Assembly (NCBI RefSeq): GCF_000764185.1
Contig: NZ_JQEC01000021.1
Span: 62,001-126,000, forward strand
DNA length: 64,000 nt
Source: Colwellia psychrerythraea
GTDB taxonomy: Bacteria > Pseudomonadota > Gammaproteobacteria > Enterobacterales > Alteromonadaceae
Reading direction: 5' to 3'
The position numbers and the translations under genes were made by a program. The notes beneath the pieces are model-generated. The model did no database searches, was not told the origin of the DNA, and saw nothing but the letters and a program-made list of their open reading frames with translations. This document shows, in pieces, positions 26,581 to 35,597 of the stretch; the first letter of the stretch is position 1, and each line of letters begins with the position of its first letter.

Positions 26581-27120
26581 ATGTTAGATAGAGAAAATAC
26601 AGGCCTTATTGTCATTGATCTGCAAGGAAAATTAGCGCGTTTAGTTCATGATAGTGATACTTTAATTGCCAATTGTGAAAAGCTCATTAAAGGTGCTCAA
26701 ACACTTGGCTTACCCATTATATGGCTTGAACAAAACCCTGAAAAACTTGGCCCAACGATAAATAGTTTGGCTGTTTTACTGGAGGGACAACAGGTTATAG
26801 CAAAGTTTAGCTTCGATGCTGGTCAAGAGCCTAATTTTATCGAAGCAATACAAGCCTCGAATGTTGATAGCTGGCTTGTTTGCGGAATTGAAGCACATAT
26901 TTGTATATACCAGACCGCTATAAGCCTAAAAGCATCAGGATTTAATGTTGAGTTAGTTGGCGATTGCATTTCATCACGTACAGTTGACAATAAAACACTC
27001 GCCATAAATAAGCTGCTTAATCATGGCGTAGATATTACCGGATTAGAAATGTGTTTATATGAGTTGGTTAAAGACTGTCGCGCCCCCGAATTTAAAGACA
27101 TTTTGAACCTAATCAAATAA
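26581..27120 (+). CDS. Isochorismatase-family cysteine hydrolase
   Basis: 179 residues with the complete catalytic triad of the family: Asp13 in LIVIDLQ, Lys75 in VIAKFSF, and Cys108 in the GIEAHICI motif that matches the YcaC-like group (G-x-E-x-H-x-C). The cis-peptide region VCGIEAH is present. These cytosolic enzymes hydrolyse amides or related bonds; the YcaC-like group has no settled substrate. There is no signal peptide. A possible two-gene unit with the small membrane protein upstream. Confidence 0.88.
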   Translation: MLDRENTGLIVIDLQGKLARLVHDSDTLIANCEKLIKGAQTLGLPIIWLEQNPEKLGPTINSLAVLLEGQQVIAKFSFDAGQEPNFIEAIQASNVDSWLVCGIEAHICIYQTAISLKASGFNVELVGDCISSRTVDNKTLAINKLLNHGVDITGLEMCLYELVKDCRAPEFKDILNLIK

Positions 27121-27219
27121 TCGGAAACTTTAAAGCAGCTTAAAGCCTTTTTGGTGTTTTAAGGTTGGTAATGAGCACACCATTAATATTACAATGCTTC
27201 GATTTATATTGAGGCGACT

Positions 27220-27870
27220 ATGAATATAACTGATGCAGAAAGAGACGCTCTATATAAAGTGATTTATTCACGTAGAGATGTCAGAAAAGACTTTCTTCCT
27301 ACCCCGATCCCTGATGAAGTTTTAGAACGTATTCTTAAAGCGGGCCATCATGCGCCGAGCGTTGGTTTTATGCAGCCCTGGGACTTTGTTTTGGTCACTG
27401 AAGAAAAGACTAAAAAGGCGTTGAAAAAAGGTTACGATGTAGCAAGCTTTGAATCGGCTCAACTATTTTCTGATGAAAAAAAGGATAAATATCAAAGTTT
27501 CAAGTTGGAAGGTATCCTCGAAGCACCATTAGGCATATGTGTGACTTGTGATAGAGAAAGAAATGGACCCGTAGTTATAGGCCGCACTATCAAACATGAG
27601 ATGGATCTTTATAGCACTGTTTGTGCAATACAAAATATGTGGTTGGCGGCAAGAGCTGAAAATATCGGTTTAGGCTGGGTAAGTATCATACATGATGATA
27701 TCTTGCGAGATGCTTTAGATATACCGAGTAATATAGAGATCATAGCGTATTTGTGTTTAGGTTATGTGTCAGAATTTCAGGATAAACCCGAATTAGAAGA
27801 GTTTGGTTGGTTAGCTAGAGAAGATATCAGTCAACTTATACATAAAGAAAAATGGACCAACAGGGCGTAA
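27220..27870 (+). CDS. bluB: 5,6-dimethylbenzimidazole synthase BluB
   Basis: 216 residues. It has the nitroreductase fold with the BluB-specific features: start YKVIYSRRDVRKDF, HHAPSVGFMQPWDFVLV, GRTIKHEMDLYSTVCAIQNMWLAARAENIGLGWVSI, and the diagnostic end YVSEFQDKPELEEFGW. BluB cannibalises reduced FMN with oxygen to make dimethylbenzimidazole, the lower ligand of vitamin B12. No other cobalamin genes are in the window, and I see no cobalamin riboswitch upstream. AGGCGAC before the ATG is a moderate binding site. Confidence 0.93.
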   Translation: MNITDAERDALYKVIYSRRDVRKDFLPTPIPDEVLERILKAGHHAPSVGFMQPWDFVLVTEEKTKKALKKGYDVASFESAQLFSDEKKDKYQSFKLEGILEAPLGICVTCDRERNGPVVIGRTIKHEMDLYSTVCAIQNMWLAARAENIGLGWVSIIHDDILRDALDIPSNIEIIAYLCLGYVSEFQDKPELEEFGWLAREDISQLIHKEKWTNRA

Positions 27871-27956
27871 AAATGGCCGTGTTAAAATAGCTAAGCAGTG
27901 TAGAGTAGTCCAGTACGCGAATGCATTACCGACGCCAATCATTTAAGGAAATATCA

Positions 27957-28346
27957 ATGAATCATGCTTTTCACTTGTCTTTTGTTGTGCCTAATAAGGA
28001 ACTGGCTCGATCATTTTATATTGATACTTTGGGCTGCTCAGTAGGTCGAGACAATGACACTTGGTTTGATATATTGTTTTTTGGTCACCAGTTAACCATT
28101 CATCAAGCTTCTGAAAAAATGCCTGCATTTACAATTAATCATTTTGGCCCTATCTTGGATAAGAAAGAATGGCTAACAGTTATTGATAAATGTGAATCTA
28201 ATAATGTAGAGGTGATATTGCCGCCAACGATAAAAAGCCTAAAAACAGAAGATGAGTCGGGTAAATTCATTGTTAAAGATCCCTCCGGCAATGTTCTTGA
28301 GTTTAAATATTATTTAAATGTTAACAAAACGGTTAGTTCACGATAG
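27957..28346 (+). CDS. VOC-family protein
   Basis: 129 residues from ATG 27957, with AAGGAA just upstream; the ATG at 27921 gives a non-conserved basic extension. The fold markers are FHLSFVVPNKELARSFYIDTLGCSVG at the start and FIVKDPSGNVLEFKYY at the end; metal-ligand candidates are His3/His6 and the final Glu. Closest in feel to glyoxalase-like dioxygenase-superfamily proteins. Single gene, cytosolic, substrate unknown. Confidence 0.88.
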   Translation: MNHAFHLSFVVPNKELARSFYIDTLGCSVGRDNDTWFDILFFGHQLTIHQASEKMPAFTINHFGPILDKKEWLTVIDKCESNNVEVILPPTIKSLKTEDESGKFIVKDPSGNVLEFKYYLNVNKTVSSR

Positions 28347-28667
28347 AAACTCACGTGCAGTGAATAGTATATTTCATATACAGCCATCACTAGGTTAGAT
28401 AAATAGAATACACTAAATACTCTTTGTTTAGACCACAATACCAGTGCTTCAATAAACATATTGTAAAAATAACCTTAGTTATACTTCACTACTAATTGTT
28501 TAATTTATAACATAAAAGTTTATTTTTTAAACGTAATTATCTCAGTCTCGCATTTGTTCAAAATTGTTACATTATTTAGGACAATATTTGTGCTTAAAGC
28601 TAGCATTCTGCCTCGCTTTAGATTAAATTTGCTGCCTTAAATTTATCACAGTTAATAAGAGCGCCTT
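28347..28667. other. Non-coding promoter region of the zapA operon
   Basis: No gene seen. AT-rich; the last 110 bp probably hold the promoter for the coiled-coil/zapA genes, but I cannot single out one good -35/-10 pair. Confidence 0.4.
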
Positions 28668-28898
28668 ATGTTAGAAAATACTCTCCCTCAACTCGAACAA
28701 CTGATTGAAGACATCATTAAAAAAAATAACCAACTAAAAAGCCAAGTAAGTGAACTAGAGCAGCAAAAATCCGTGCTTATGGATGAAAATGAAACCTTGC
28801 AACTTGAAGCACTTGAAGGTGAAGAAAAACAAAAACAGACCAGTGATGTACTAACAAACCTTTTAGGTAAATTGCAAAGTGTAGAAGAAGTTACTTAA
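28668..28898 (+). CDS. ZapB-like coiled-coil protein upstream of zapA
   Basis: 76 residues, almost entirely heptad repeats (LEQLIEDIIKKNNQLKSQVSELEQQKSVLMDENETLQLEALEGEEKQ). It matches the short TIGR02449-type proteins commonly encoded immediately before zapA in gammaproteobacteria and resembles ZapB in size and structure. It probably takes part in Z-ring assembly at midcell. Its stop codon overlaps the zapA start by one base (TAATG), indicating translational coupling. Confidence 0.85.
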   Translation: MLENTLPQLEQLIEDIIKKNNQLKSQVSELEQQKSVLMDENETLQLEALEGEEKQKQTSDVLTNLLGKLQSVEEVT

Positions 28899-29179
28899 TG
28901 TTTGCTGAAGACTCTAACGGGATCAGCATTGAAATTATGGGCAAGCAGCATCAGTTTACATGTTCAAGTGACCAGGCAGTAGATTTACACATAGCGGCTA
29001 ACAACCTTGCTGCTATGTGTGATGACATTAAGCAGCAATCTGCTATTGGTAACAGTGAGCGAGCTTTATTGGTCGCTGCTATTAATTTAAGTTATTCATT
29101 ATTAATGGCGAATAAAAAAATTGATCGCAATCAACTTGGCCAGGATGCTTTGATATCAACCCTACAAAGCGCTTTATAA
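28898..29179 (+). CDS. zapA: Cell division protein ZapA
   Basis: 93 residues, usual ZapA length. The N-terminal ISIEIMGKQHQFTCSSDQ strand-turn-strand and the LHIAANNLAAMCDDIKQQSAIGNSERALLVAAINLSYSLL helix are typical; the C-terminal helix mediates tetramerisation. ZapA cross-links FtsZ protofilaments and stabilises the Z-ring. It is coupled to the upstream coiled-coil gene. In many relatives 6S RNA follows zapA; I looked in 29180-29384 and could not identify it. Confidence 0.93.
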   Translation: MFAEDSNGISIEIMGKQHQFTCSSDQAVDLHIAANNLAAMCDDIKQQSAIGNSERALLVAAINLSYSLLMANKKIDRNQLGQDALISTLQSAL

Positions 29180-29384
29180 AACCAAGTGACATGATGATGT
29201 AGGTCTCAGCCTTAATGAGTGCCGGTACCTTGATTGAGTATTAACCATTTTAATTTTCAGGATTGCTACTTTAAAGACTTCATAGCGTGGCAGTGCTGAC
29301 AACTTTATGTTTTTTCACACGTATATTACGCTAGGTTAGTGATAGCAGTGGCATTGAGTTGTCTTATTTCAGGAAACCTTCTTT

Positions 29385-30110
29385 ATGGCTTTTGCCAGCA
29401 TTGAATTTAAAGGGTCTAGTTTTACCCTATCTGTTTTACAGTTGAAAACATCTTTATTAGTGGATATTCGTGCTGATTTAACAAAAAAAATTGCGCAAGC
29501 CCCTGATTTTTTTTACCTAGTTCCACTGGTAATCAATATTGAAAAGATCAACGACAGCATAGACTATCAAGCAGTAAAGTTATTAATTGAAGAGCTTAAT
29601 TTTACCTTTGTAGGTTTTACTGGCTCGGTTGATAAAGAGCAACGTCAGCTTATTCGTGAACTTGGCTTTTCATTTGTTAATACGGCGAGAGCCAGTACAA
29701 CAAATGGAACAAGCAAAAAAACTACTGCGGCAGTGGTAGTGGAAAAAGCAGAGAAGATAGATAGTGCCCCGCAACGCCAATTATACACTGACAAAGTACA
29801 CCGCGGCCAGATTCGCTCAGGCCAGCAAATTTATGCTAAAAATCAAAACTTGGTCGTTATTGGCTCAGTATCGGCTGGGGCTGAAGTGATTGCCGACGGT
29901 AATATTCATGTTTATGGCGCATTACGGGGCCGAGCAATAGCTGGGGCTACCGGCCATATTCATGCACAAATATATTGCCAAAACCTTGAGGCTGAACTCG
30001 TCTCTATTAATGGTAACTACTGGCTGAGTGAATCAATGGAAGATCACTGGGGCTCACCGGCGCATATTAATTTGACTGACAACGAATTAACGTCAGCAAA
30101 ACTTATTTAA
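29385..30110 (+). CDS. minC: Septum-site inhibitor MinC
   Basis: 241 residues, close to the 231 of E. coli MinC. N-terminal domain (~1-105) starts FASIEFKGSSFTLSVLQL; a Ser/Thr/Lys linker follows; the C-terminal beta-helix domain is marked by HRGQIRSGQQIYAKNQNLVVIGSVSAGAEVIADGNIHVYGALRGRAIAG. MinC, recruited by MinD, prevents FtsZ assembly near the poles. GGAAA precedes the ATG. First gene of minCDE, with 28 bp to minD. Confidence 0.97.
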   Translation: MAFASIEFKGSSFTLSVLQLKTSLLVDIRADLTKKIAQAPDFFYLVPLVINIEKINDSIDYQAVKLLIEELNFTFVGFTGSVDKEQRQLIRELGFSFVNTARASTTNGTSKKTTAAVVVEKAEKIDSAPQRQLYTDKVHRGQIRSGQQIYAKNQNLVVIGSVSAGAEVIADGNIHVYGALRGRAIAGATGHIHAQIYCQNLEAELVSINGNYWLSESMEDHWGSPAHINLTDNELTSAKLI

Positions 30111-30138
30111 TTTTTAACTTATAAAGGATATTCGGTCA

Positions 30139-30948
30139 ATGGCACGAATAATAGTGGTTACATCAGGAAAGGGCGGCGTTGGTAAAACGACATCAAGTGC
30201 AGCAATTGGTCTTGGTTTAGCATTAAAAGGCAATAAAGTTGTCTTAATCGATTTTGATATTGGTCTACGAAATCTTGATTTAATCATGGGATGTGAACGT
30301 CGTGTTGTTTATGATTTTGTGAATGTAATTAATGGAGAGGCTACTTTAAACCAAGCACTCATTAAAGATAAACGTGTCAGTAGTTTATCAGTATTACCCG
30401 CTTCACAGACCCGTGATAAAGATGCGTTAAATAAAGAAAATGTTGGTAAAGTGCTTGAAGAGCTGGGTAAAAGCTATGACTTTATCGTTTGTGATTCACC
30501 TGCTGGAATTGAAGCGGGTGCTATGATGGCACTTTATTATGCAGATGAAGCCATTGTAACCACTAATCCAGAAGTATCATCGGTACGCGATTCAGATAGA
30601 ATTTTAGGCATGTTAGCAAGTCGTTCACGTAGAGCCGAATTAGGCTTAGAGCCAATTAAAGAACACTTATTATTAACACGTTATTCACCTAAACGTGTTG
30701 CCGAAGGTGAAATGCTCAGTGTTGAAGATGTTGAAGATATTTTGTCGATACCGTTACTTGGTGTTATTCCAGAATCACAAGCTGTACTTAAGGCATCTAA
30801 TGCTGGTGAACCGGTAATTTTAGATACCGATAGTGATGCAGGACAAGCTTACCAAGATGTGGTGGATCGTCTTTTGGGCGACACTGTTGATTTTAGGTTT
30901 TTAGTTGCTGAGAAAAAAGGCATCTTTAGTAGAATGTTTGGAGGATAA
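30139..30948 (+). CDS. minD: Septum-site ATPase MinD
   Basis: 269 residues, standard length. Deviant Walker A GKGGVGKTT at residues 10-18, switch I/II regions with FDIGLRNLDLIMGCERRVVYD and VCDSPAGIE, and a C-terminal amphipathic membrane-targeting helix (EKKGIFSRMFGG). MinD binds the membrane as an ATP dimer, recruits MinC, and oscillates under MinE control. An AAAGGA site is present. The minE start follows the stop by one base. Confidence 0.98.
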   Translation: MARIIVVTSGKGGVGKTTSSAAIGLGLALKGNKVVLIDFDIGLRNLDLIMGCERRVVYDFVNVINGEATLNQALIKDKRVSSLSVLPASQTRDKDALNKENVGKVLEELGKSYDFIVCDSPAGIEAGAMMALYYADEAIVTTNPEVSSVRDSDRILGMLASRSRRAELGLEPIKEHLLLTRYSPKRVAEGEMLSVEDVEDILSIPLLGVIPESQAVLKASNAGEPVILDTDSDAGQAYQDVVDRLLGDTVDFRFLVAEKKGIFSRMFGG

Positions 30949-30949
30949 C

Positions 30950-31228
30950 ATGGCATTACTGGATTATTTTTTACGGAAGAAAGAAAAGCAAGTAACCACA
31001 GCTTCTAAAGCTAAAGAACGCTTGCAAATTATTGTTGCTCATGAACGTAATCATCGCAATAAACAGCCTGATTATTTACCGCAACTCACCGAAGATATTC
31101 TGGTGGTATTGCGTAAGTACATTCAAGTTTCGGATGAAAGTTTTTCGATAAACCTTGATAACAAAGATGGTGATTTAAACGTACTTGAGCTAAATATTGA
31201 ATTACATGATGATCAAATTAAAAGCTAA
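30950..31228 (+). CDS. minE: Cell-division topological specificity factor MinE
   Basis: 92 residues from ATG 30950 with GGAGGA 4 bp upstream; a longer frame from 30905 would overlap minD and is not real. The N-terminal MALLDYFLRKKEK membrane-binding helix, the contact helix with KAKERLQIIVAHER, and the C-terminal beta dimer domain (DYLPQLTEDILVVLRKYIQV) are all present. MinE stimulates MinD ATPase and drives pole-to-pole oscillation. Confidence 0.97.
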   Translation: MALLDYFLRKKEKQVTTASKAKERLQIIVAHERNHRNKQPDYLPQLTEDILVVLRKYIQVSDESFSINLDNKDGDLNVLELNIELHDDQIKS

Positions 31229-31393
31229 AATTCTGATTTTGCGAGATAAAGGCCGAATAGAGAACAACCGAGTAGGCTGAACATAATCTGATTTTATTTA
31301 ATCCAGTTTAGCTTTTGGATTTTTTGTTTTCGGTCACGCTGTAGTATTTTGTATACTGCTGTTAGCTTTTTAAGCTCAACAAATAGGAATTTT

Positions 31394-31825
31394 ATGTTCA
31401 CTAACGGAGTGTCCGTTATTATTACGGGTACAAATGATGACTATAAAGCAATGTCAATTGCTTGGGTATCCCAAGTAGAAAAACGGCATTTAATTGTTTC
31501 GGCCCCAAAAGGTGCTATAGCGACTAATTTATTACTGAAACATCAGCTATTTTCAGTGAATGAGTTGGGCTTAGGGCAAGAAGGTATAGCGAAGCAATTT
31601 GGTGGTAAAGATTGCATTAAAAATCCAATCACTTCACCAGCAAAAATCAAATTGACTGAGCATAATGTCCCTATTATTGTGAATTGCTGTTCATCGACAA
31701 TTTGTAAGGTGATAAATGTTGTCGAAATTAACGAACAAGTGTTAATCACTGCCGGCATTATTGATACAATTGACGGTTTACAAATGTCACCATTAATTTT
31801 TAACAAAGCTGCATACTTTAAATAA
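31394..31825 (+). CDS. Flavin reductase family protein
   Basis: 143 residues from ATG 31394, which has AGGA 5 bp upstream; an ATG at 31349 would add 15 residues. It has the split-barrel FMN-binding pattern: NGVSVIITGTNDDYKAMSIAWVSQVEKRHLIVSAPKGAIATNLLLKHQLFSVNELG. This matches short flavoredoxin/flavin-reductase-like proteins that use NAD(P)H or ferredoxin to reduce FMN. The partner oxygenase is unknown. Single gene between minE and convergent ansA. Confidence 0.8.
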   Translation: MFTNGVSVIITGTNDDYKAMSIAWVSQVEKRHLIVSAPKGAIATNLLLKHQLFSVNELGLGQEGIAKQFGGKDCIKNPITSPAKIKLTEHNVPIIVNCCSSTICKVINVVEINEQVLITAGIIDTIDGLQMSPLIFNKAAYFK

Positions 31826-31845
31826 TAAGCAGCATCATTAAAATC

Positions 31846-31885
31846 AACGCTGAACTTAATATACGGCCAGGTTATATTCAGCGTT
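31846..31885. terminator. Weak convergent terminator
   Basis: AACGCTGAA pairs with TTCAGCGTT around a 22-nt loop between the convergent flavin-reductase and ansA genes. The loop is long and T-runs are poor. Confidence 0.35.
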
Positions 31886-31899
31886 TAGTTCGGCTATGT

Positions 31900-32910
31900 T
31901 TAGCTAAGTTCACCACGTAAACTTTTATCCATTTGCTGACACATATCATCATAACTTAGGTTTTTACTCAGCAAGTAATGCAACTTAGTTAATGTCGCCT
32001 CTAAAGTCATATCATGACCACTGATAACACCCACTTCACTTAGGGCATTACCTGTTGCATAACCCGACATATTAACTTTTCCTTTTATGCATTGGCTGCA
32101 GTTAACCACAACAATCCCTTGTTCTTTTGCTTTTCTTAAACAGGATAACAATGCTTTATCTTGTGGCGCATTACCAACACCATAACTGCGTAAAATAAGG
32201 GCCTTGACTGGCTGTTTAATAACATTTTCAATTACTGCACTGCTAATACCAGGATATAAATGGACAACACCAATGGGCTGTGGAGTAATGGTTGATAGTT
32301 GTAATGGCTCGGCTTCTTCAATTGAGTCTGCAAGAGTTCCAGCCACTAATTGAATATTAATACCAGCTTCAAGTAATACTGGCATGTTAGGTGAGTCAAA
32401 AGCGTTGAAGCCATCAGCATAAGCTTTTATGCAACGGTTACCACGGAATAGTTTGTTATTAAAAAATAAACTAACTTCACTTATAGGGTAATTAGCGGCT
32501 ATGTATAAAGCATTAAGTACGTTTACTTGGCCGTCAGAGCGAAGTTGGCTCAAGGGTATTTGTGAACCAGTAACAATGACAGGTTTACTTAAATTTTCAA
32601 ACATAAACGATAATGCTGAACTGGTATAGGCCATAGTATCTGTGCCATGTAGAACCACAAAACCGTCATAGTCATCATAGTTAGCTTTAATATCATTAGC
32701 GATGCGTTGCCAATCACTTGGTGTCATATTTGATGAATCAATCAGTGGGTGATATTCACTGATGGTAAACTCTGGCATTTCACTACGATGAAATTCAGGC
32801 AAGGCATTAATCGATTCAGTCAGATGTCCTTTTGCAGGTACAAAGCCTTGGGTACTTTGCATCATACCTATAGTACCGCCAGTGTAAGCAACGTAAATTT
32901 TTTTGTTCAT
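31900..32910 (-). CDS. ansA: L-asparaginase I, cytoplasmic
   Basis: 336 residues, near the 338 of E. coli AnsA, with no signal peptide. First catalytic motif YTGGTIGMM with nucleophile Thr10; second motif VLHGTDTMAYTSSALSFM with the Thr-Asp pair. It hydrolyses asparagine to aspartate and ammonia. In E. coli ansA follows sppA in the same direction; the same order and direction occur here, but a ~560-bp gap with a MITE-like repeat and a terminator separates them, so they are probably not one transcript. Confidence 0.95.
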   Translation of the reverse strand: MNKKIYVAYTGGTIGMMQSTQGFVPAKGHLTESINALPEFHRSEMPEFTISEYHPLIDSSNMTPSDWQRIANDIKANYDDYDGFVVLHGTDTMAYTSSALSFMFENLSKPVIVTGSQIPLSQLRSDGQVNVLNALYIAANYPISEVSLFFNNKLFRGNRCIKAYADGFNAFDSPNMPVLLEAGINIQLVAGTLADSIEEAEPLQLSTITPQPIGVVHLYPGISSAVIENVIKQPVKALILRSYGVGNAPQDKALLSCLRKAKEQGIVVVNCSQCIKGKVNMSGYATGNALSEVGVISGHDMTLEATLTKLHYLLSKNLSYDDMCQQMDKSLRGELS

Positions 32911-33137
32911 AACTAAGACTACTTATTTTATTCCACCCTTAACTCAGTCGTTCATGCAAGTTTTAATGTTACTTTGTCATTAAAATGCTAGTTGATATCG
33001 ATAATTGAATTAGAAAGGTGTTGGCTAATTTTATGAGCTGTATTATATAGTAGCAGGCAGGAAGTTTGCTATAGCTCATTGCGTATCAATTTACCAAACA
33101 AGAACATATGGTATGGTGCAAATATATATTGCCTAAG

Positions 33138-33314
33138 CATATACCCGTTCCACTTGAAGATGCAGGGTTCAGCTGGAATTATAAACGCCTTTAGGCAAGG
33201 CTTTGATTGAAGAGAATAGTTATTCTATTGTCGAAATCAATAACGCAGCATAAAGCGTTTATAAACTAGCCCTTTGGGGAAACGAGCATCTTCAAGTAGA
33301 GCGAGTATATATAT
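33138..33314. repeat. MITE-like inverted-repeat element between sppA and ansA
   Basis: The left end TATACCCGTTCCACTTGAAG and the right end GCATCTTCAAGTAGAGCGAG are near-perfect reverse complements (~24 bp). Inside are a second inverted pair (ATAAACGC / GCGTTTAT) and a central palindrome AGAATAGTTATTCT. It is ~175 bp and encodes no protein, the form of a dispersed non-autonomous element; this style of repeat is familiar in Alteromonadales. Confidence 0.75.
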
Positions 33315-33373
33315 ACATAAGAGGGGAGTTTTCAGTAAAATTTTTTCGTTAATATTTTTTCAGAGTTGCGAAT

Positions 33374-33408
33374 AAAAAAGGGGCTGTCATTTTCATAACA
33401 GCCCCTTT
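33374..33408 (-). terminator. Rho-independent terminator of sppA
   Basis: An 11-bp perfect stem AAAGGGGCTGT / ACAGCCCCTTT, 60 bp past the leftward sppA stop. Read leftward it ends in a T-run. Confidence 0.88.
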
Positions 33409-33469
33409 GAATAAATATAGTTTTGATTTTTTGATCAATTAATTGTTCAAGTTAATCTTAGTGCAGGTA

Positions 33470-35380
33470 TTAGTTTGCACTACAAGCTACACATAAAGTA
33501 TAACGACCTTGTGGATCATTGAACTGATTAATTTGACTCAATTGATTCTTCATCATAGAAATAAACTGTGTCAGCGGTGCACTACTTGTTGCATTAGTCG
33601 CTAAATCAATTGCACTATGCTCTTCATTTGGACTAAATAAAGCAACCACTGTTGCTGATTTACCAAGTAACATTTGCATTATTTTATTACGTGAAGTTTG
33701 CTCTTTTTCAACTAATAATGTGTCGTACTGTTCTAAATTAGCGAGGCTTGCCGCAGCAACCACTGCATCAGTTAAATTACCTAACTCATCAACTAAACCA
33801 AGTTCTTTTGCCTTTTTACCAGACCAAACACGACCTTGTGCAATCGCATCAACTTCTTCTACTGTCATATCACGGTTGCTAGCCACCAATTGAATAAATT
33901 CTTGGTAACCTCTGTTGATTGATAATTGGAATAAGTTTGCCATGCCAGGGGTTAGGGCTTGTGTTGGACCAAAGCCTGCAATGTCGGTAGTACCTACGCC
34001 ATCCGTATGGATTCCCACTTTGCTTAAAGAATCTTCAAAAGTCATCATCATACCAAAAATACCAATTGAACCTGTGATAGTAGAAGGAGCCGCGTAAATT
34101 TTATCTGCCGGTGCTGAAATCCAGTAACCACCGGAAGCAGCATATGTGCCCATTGAAGCAACAACAGGTTTACCTGCTTTTTTCAATAACTCTACCTCTT
34201 GGCGAATTATTTCAGAAGCGTAGGCACTGCCGCCAGGGCTATCTACACGAAGTACCACCGCTTTAACATCATCATTGTTACGTGCTTTACGTAATAATCT
34301 AGCTGTACTGTCGCCGCCAATGGTACCGGGCTTTTGTGAGCCATCTAAAATAGTGCCTTTGGCAACAATAATAGCAACTTTATCGCTGCTCTCATCAGTT
34401 ATGTCCACGTTTTCATCTAAAGCAGAGCTAGTGGCAGCAATATAATTTTTGTAGCCAATATGGCTATAACTGTCACCTTTCTTATTCTTGCCAACCAAAC
34501 CCATTAATTCAGTACGCATTTCTTGACGTGTTTTTAATTGGTCAACCCAATTATTGTTTAGTGCGTATTTAGCAAAGCTACTATCGGCGGCGCTAAATTT
34601 TGTCACTAGGCTGTCAATATTCTCATCAAAATTTTCTAGACCAAAACCTCGACGCTTGGCGACATCTTCTTTGTATTGCATCCATAAGTCAGCTAACCAA
34701 AGTTTGTTAGCTTCTTTAGCTGCATCAGACATATCATCACGAATAAACGGTTCAACGGCTGACTTGAATGTGCCGACACGGAAAATGTGTTGATTGATGG
34801 ATAATTTTTCTAAGGCTGATTTAAAATACATTTTATAACGGCCATAACCATCAAGTAACATAAAACCTTGTGGGTTCAACCAAATACTGTTGGCAGTACT
34901 AGCTAAATAATATTGGTCTTGTGAAAACTGGTCACCAAGGGCAATAACTTGCTTGCCAGAGCTTTTAAAGTCTTCTAATGCAACAGCAATATCTTGCAGC
35001 TTAGTTAAACCTGCACGTTGTAAACCTTGTAATTGTAAAACGAGTACTTCTACTCGATAATCTTTTTTCGCTTTACCAATAACATCAATAATGTCGCTCA
35101 GTAAAACTTCCGGTTTGTCTTCTTGTTGCTCCATAGCTTCTGTTACAAAAGCTTCCATAGGATCAACTTCACGTTTTTGTTCAACGATATCACCAACAAG
35201 GTTTAATACTAAGGCCGTTTTTTCAGGAACTTGTATTTGCTCTTCACCACTTGATAATACGCCAATGAATGCGAATAACAGTACAAAAAATACTAGGTTT
35301 ACCACGACAGAACGCGTAACACTTAATGCGCGCCATAGAGAAGAAAATATCCGTTTTATAATGCCTGGCTTATTATTCAT
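33470..35380 (-). CDS. sppA: Signal peptide peptidase SppA, 67 kDa type
   Basis: 636 residues (E. coli 618). One N-terminal span (VVVNLVFFVLLFAFIGVL) anchors two S49 domains. The catalytic lysine is Lys206 in VGTFKSAVEPF and the nucleophile is Ser416 in AASGGYW, matching Lys209/Ser409 of the E. coli enzyme. VDSPGGSAYASE is the oxyanion region. It forms a periplasmic bowl that degrades cleaved signal peptides. The C terminus RYTLCVACSAN ends with a Cys-x-x-Cys pair. The terminator at 33374 closes the unit. Confidence 0.96.
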   Translation of the reverse strand: MNNKPGIIKRIFSSLWRALSVTRSVVVNLVFFVLLFAFIGVLSSGEEQIQVPEKTALVLNLVGDIVEQKREVDPMEAFVTEAMEQQEDKPEVLLSDIIDVIGKAKKDYRVEVLVLQLQGLQRAGLTKLQDIAVALEDFKSSGKQVIALGDQFSQDQYYLASTANSIWLNPQGFMLLDGYGRYKMYFKSALEKLSINQHIFRVGTFKSAVEPFIRDDMSDAAKEANKLWLADLWMQYKEDVAKRRGFGLENFDENIDSLVTKFSAADSSFAKYALNNNWVDQLKTRQEMRTELMGLVGKNKKGDSYSHIGYKNYIAATSSALDENVDITDESSDKVAIIVAKGTILDGSQKPGTIGGDSTARLLRKARNNDDVKAVVLRVDSPGGSAYASEIIRQEVELLKKAGKPVVASMGTYAASGGYWISAPADKIYAAPSTITGSIGIFGMMMTFEDSLSKVGIHTDGVGTTDIAGFGPTQALTPGMANLFQLSINRGYQEFIQLVASNRDMTVEEVDAIAQGRVWSGKKAKELGLVDELGNLTDAVVAAASLANLEQYDTLLVEKEQTSRNKIMQMLLGKSATVVALFSPNEEHSAIDLATNATSSAPLTQFISMMKNQLSQINQFNDPQGRYTLCVACSAN

Positions 35381-35597
35381 ATATATATCTTAAATAGGTT
35401 AAATTAATAAAATCACACCTATATACTACCTTAATGTTTACCAAAACTTAACAATTGGTCCTAGCTAGATTGTAACTATTTATGGCTATTAAGCTAATAT
35501 CAGTGCTTTAATGATAAATATTGCTGAAGATGAAAGACTTTATAGATTTAATCGTTCTTATTATTAATCGTATTAATTCTTAAATAAGATACAACCT

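Noticed and set aside
27121..27219. Cobalamin riboswitch before bluB
   Set aside because: The spacer is only 99 bp and lacks the conserved B12-box bases.
29180..29384. Possible 6S RNA gene after zapA
   Set aside because: The position fits many gammaproteobacteria, but I could not build the long interrupted stem with a central bubble from this sequence; a covariance search would decide.
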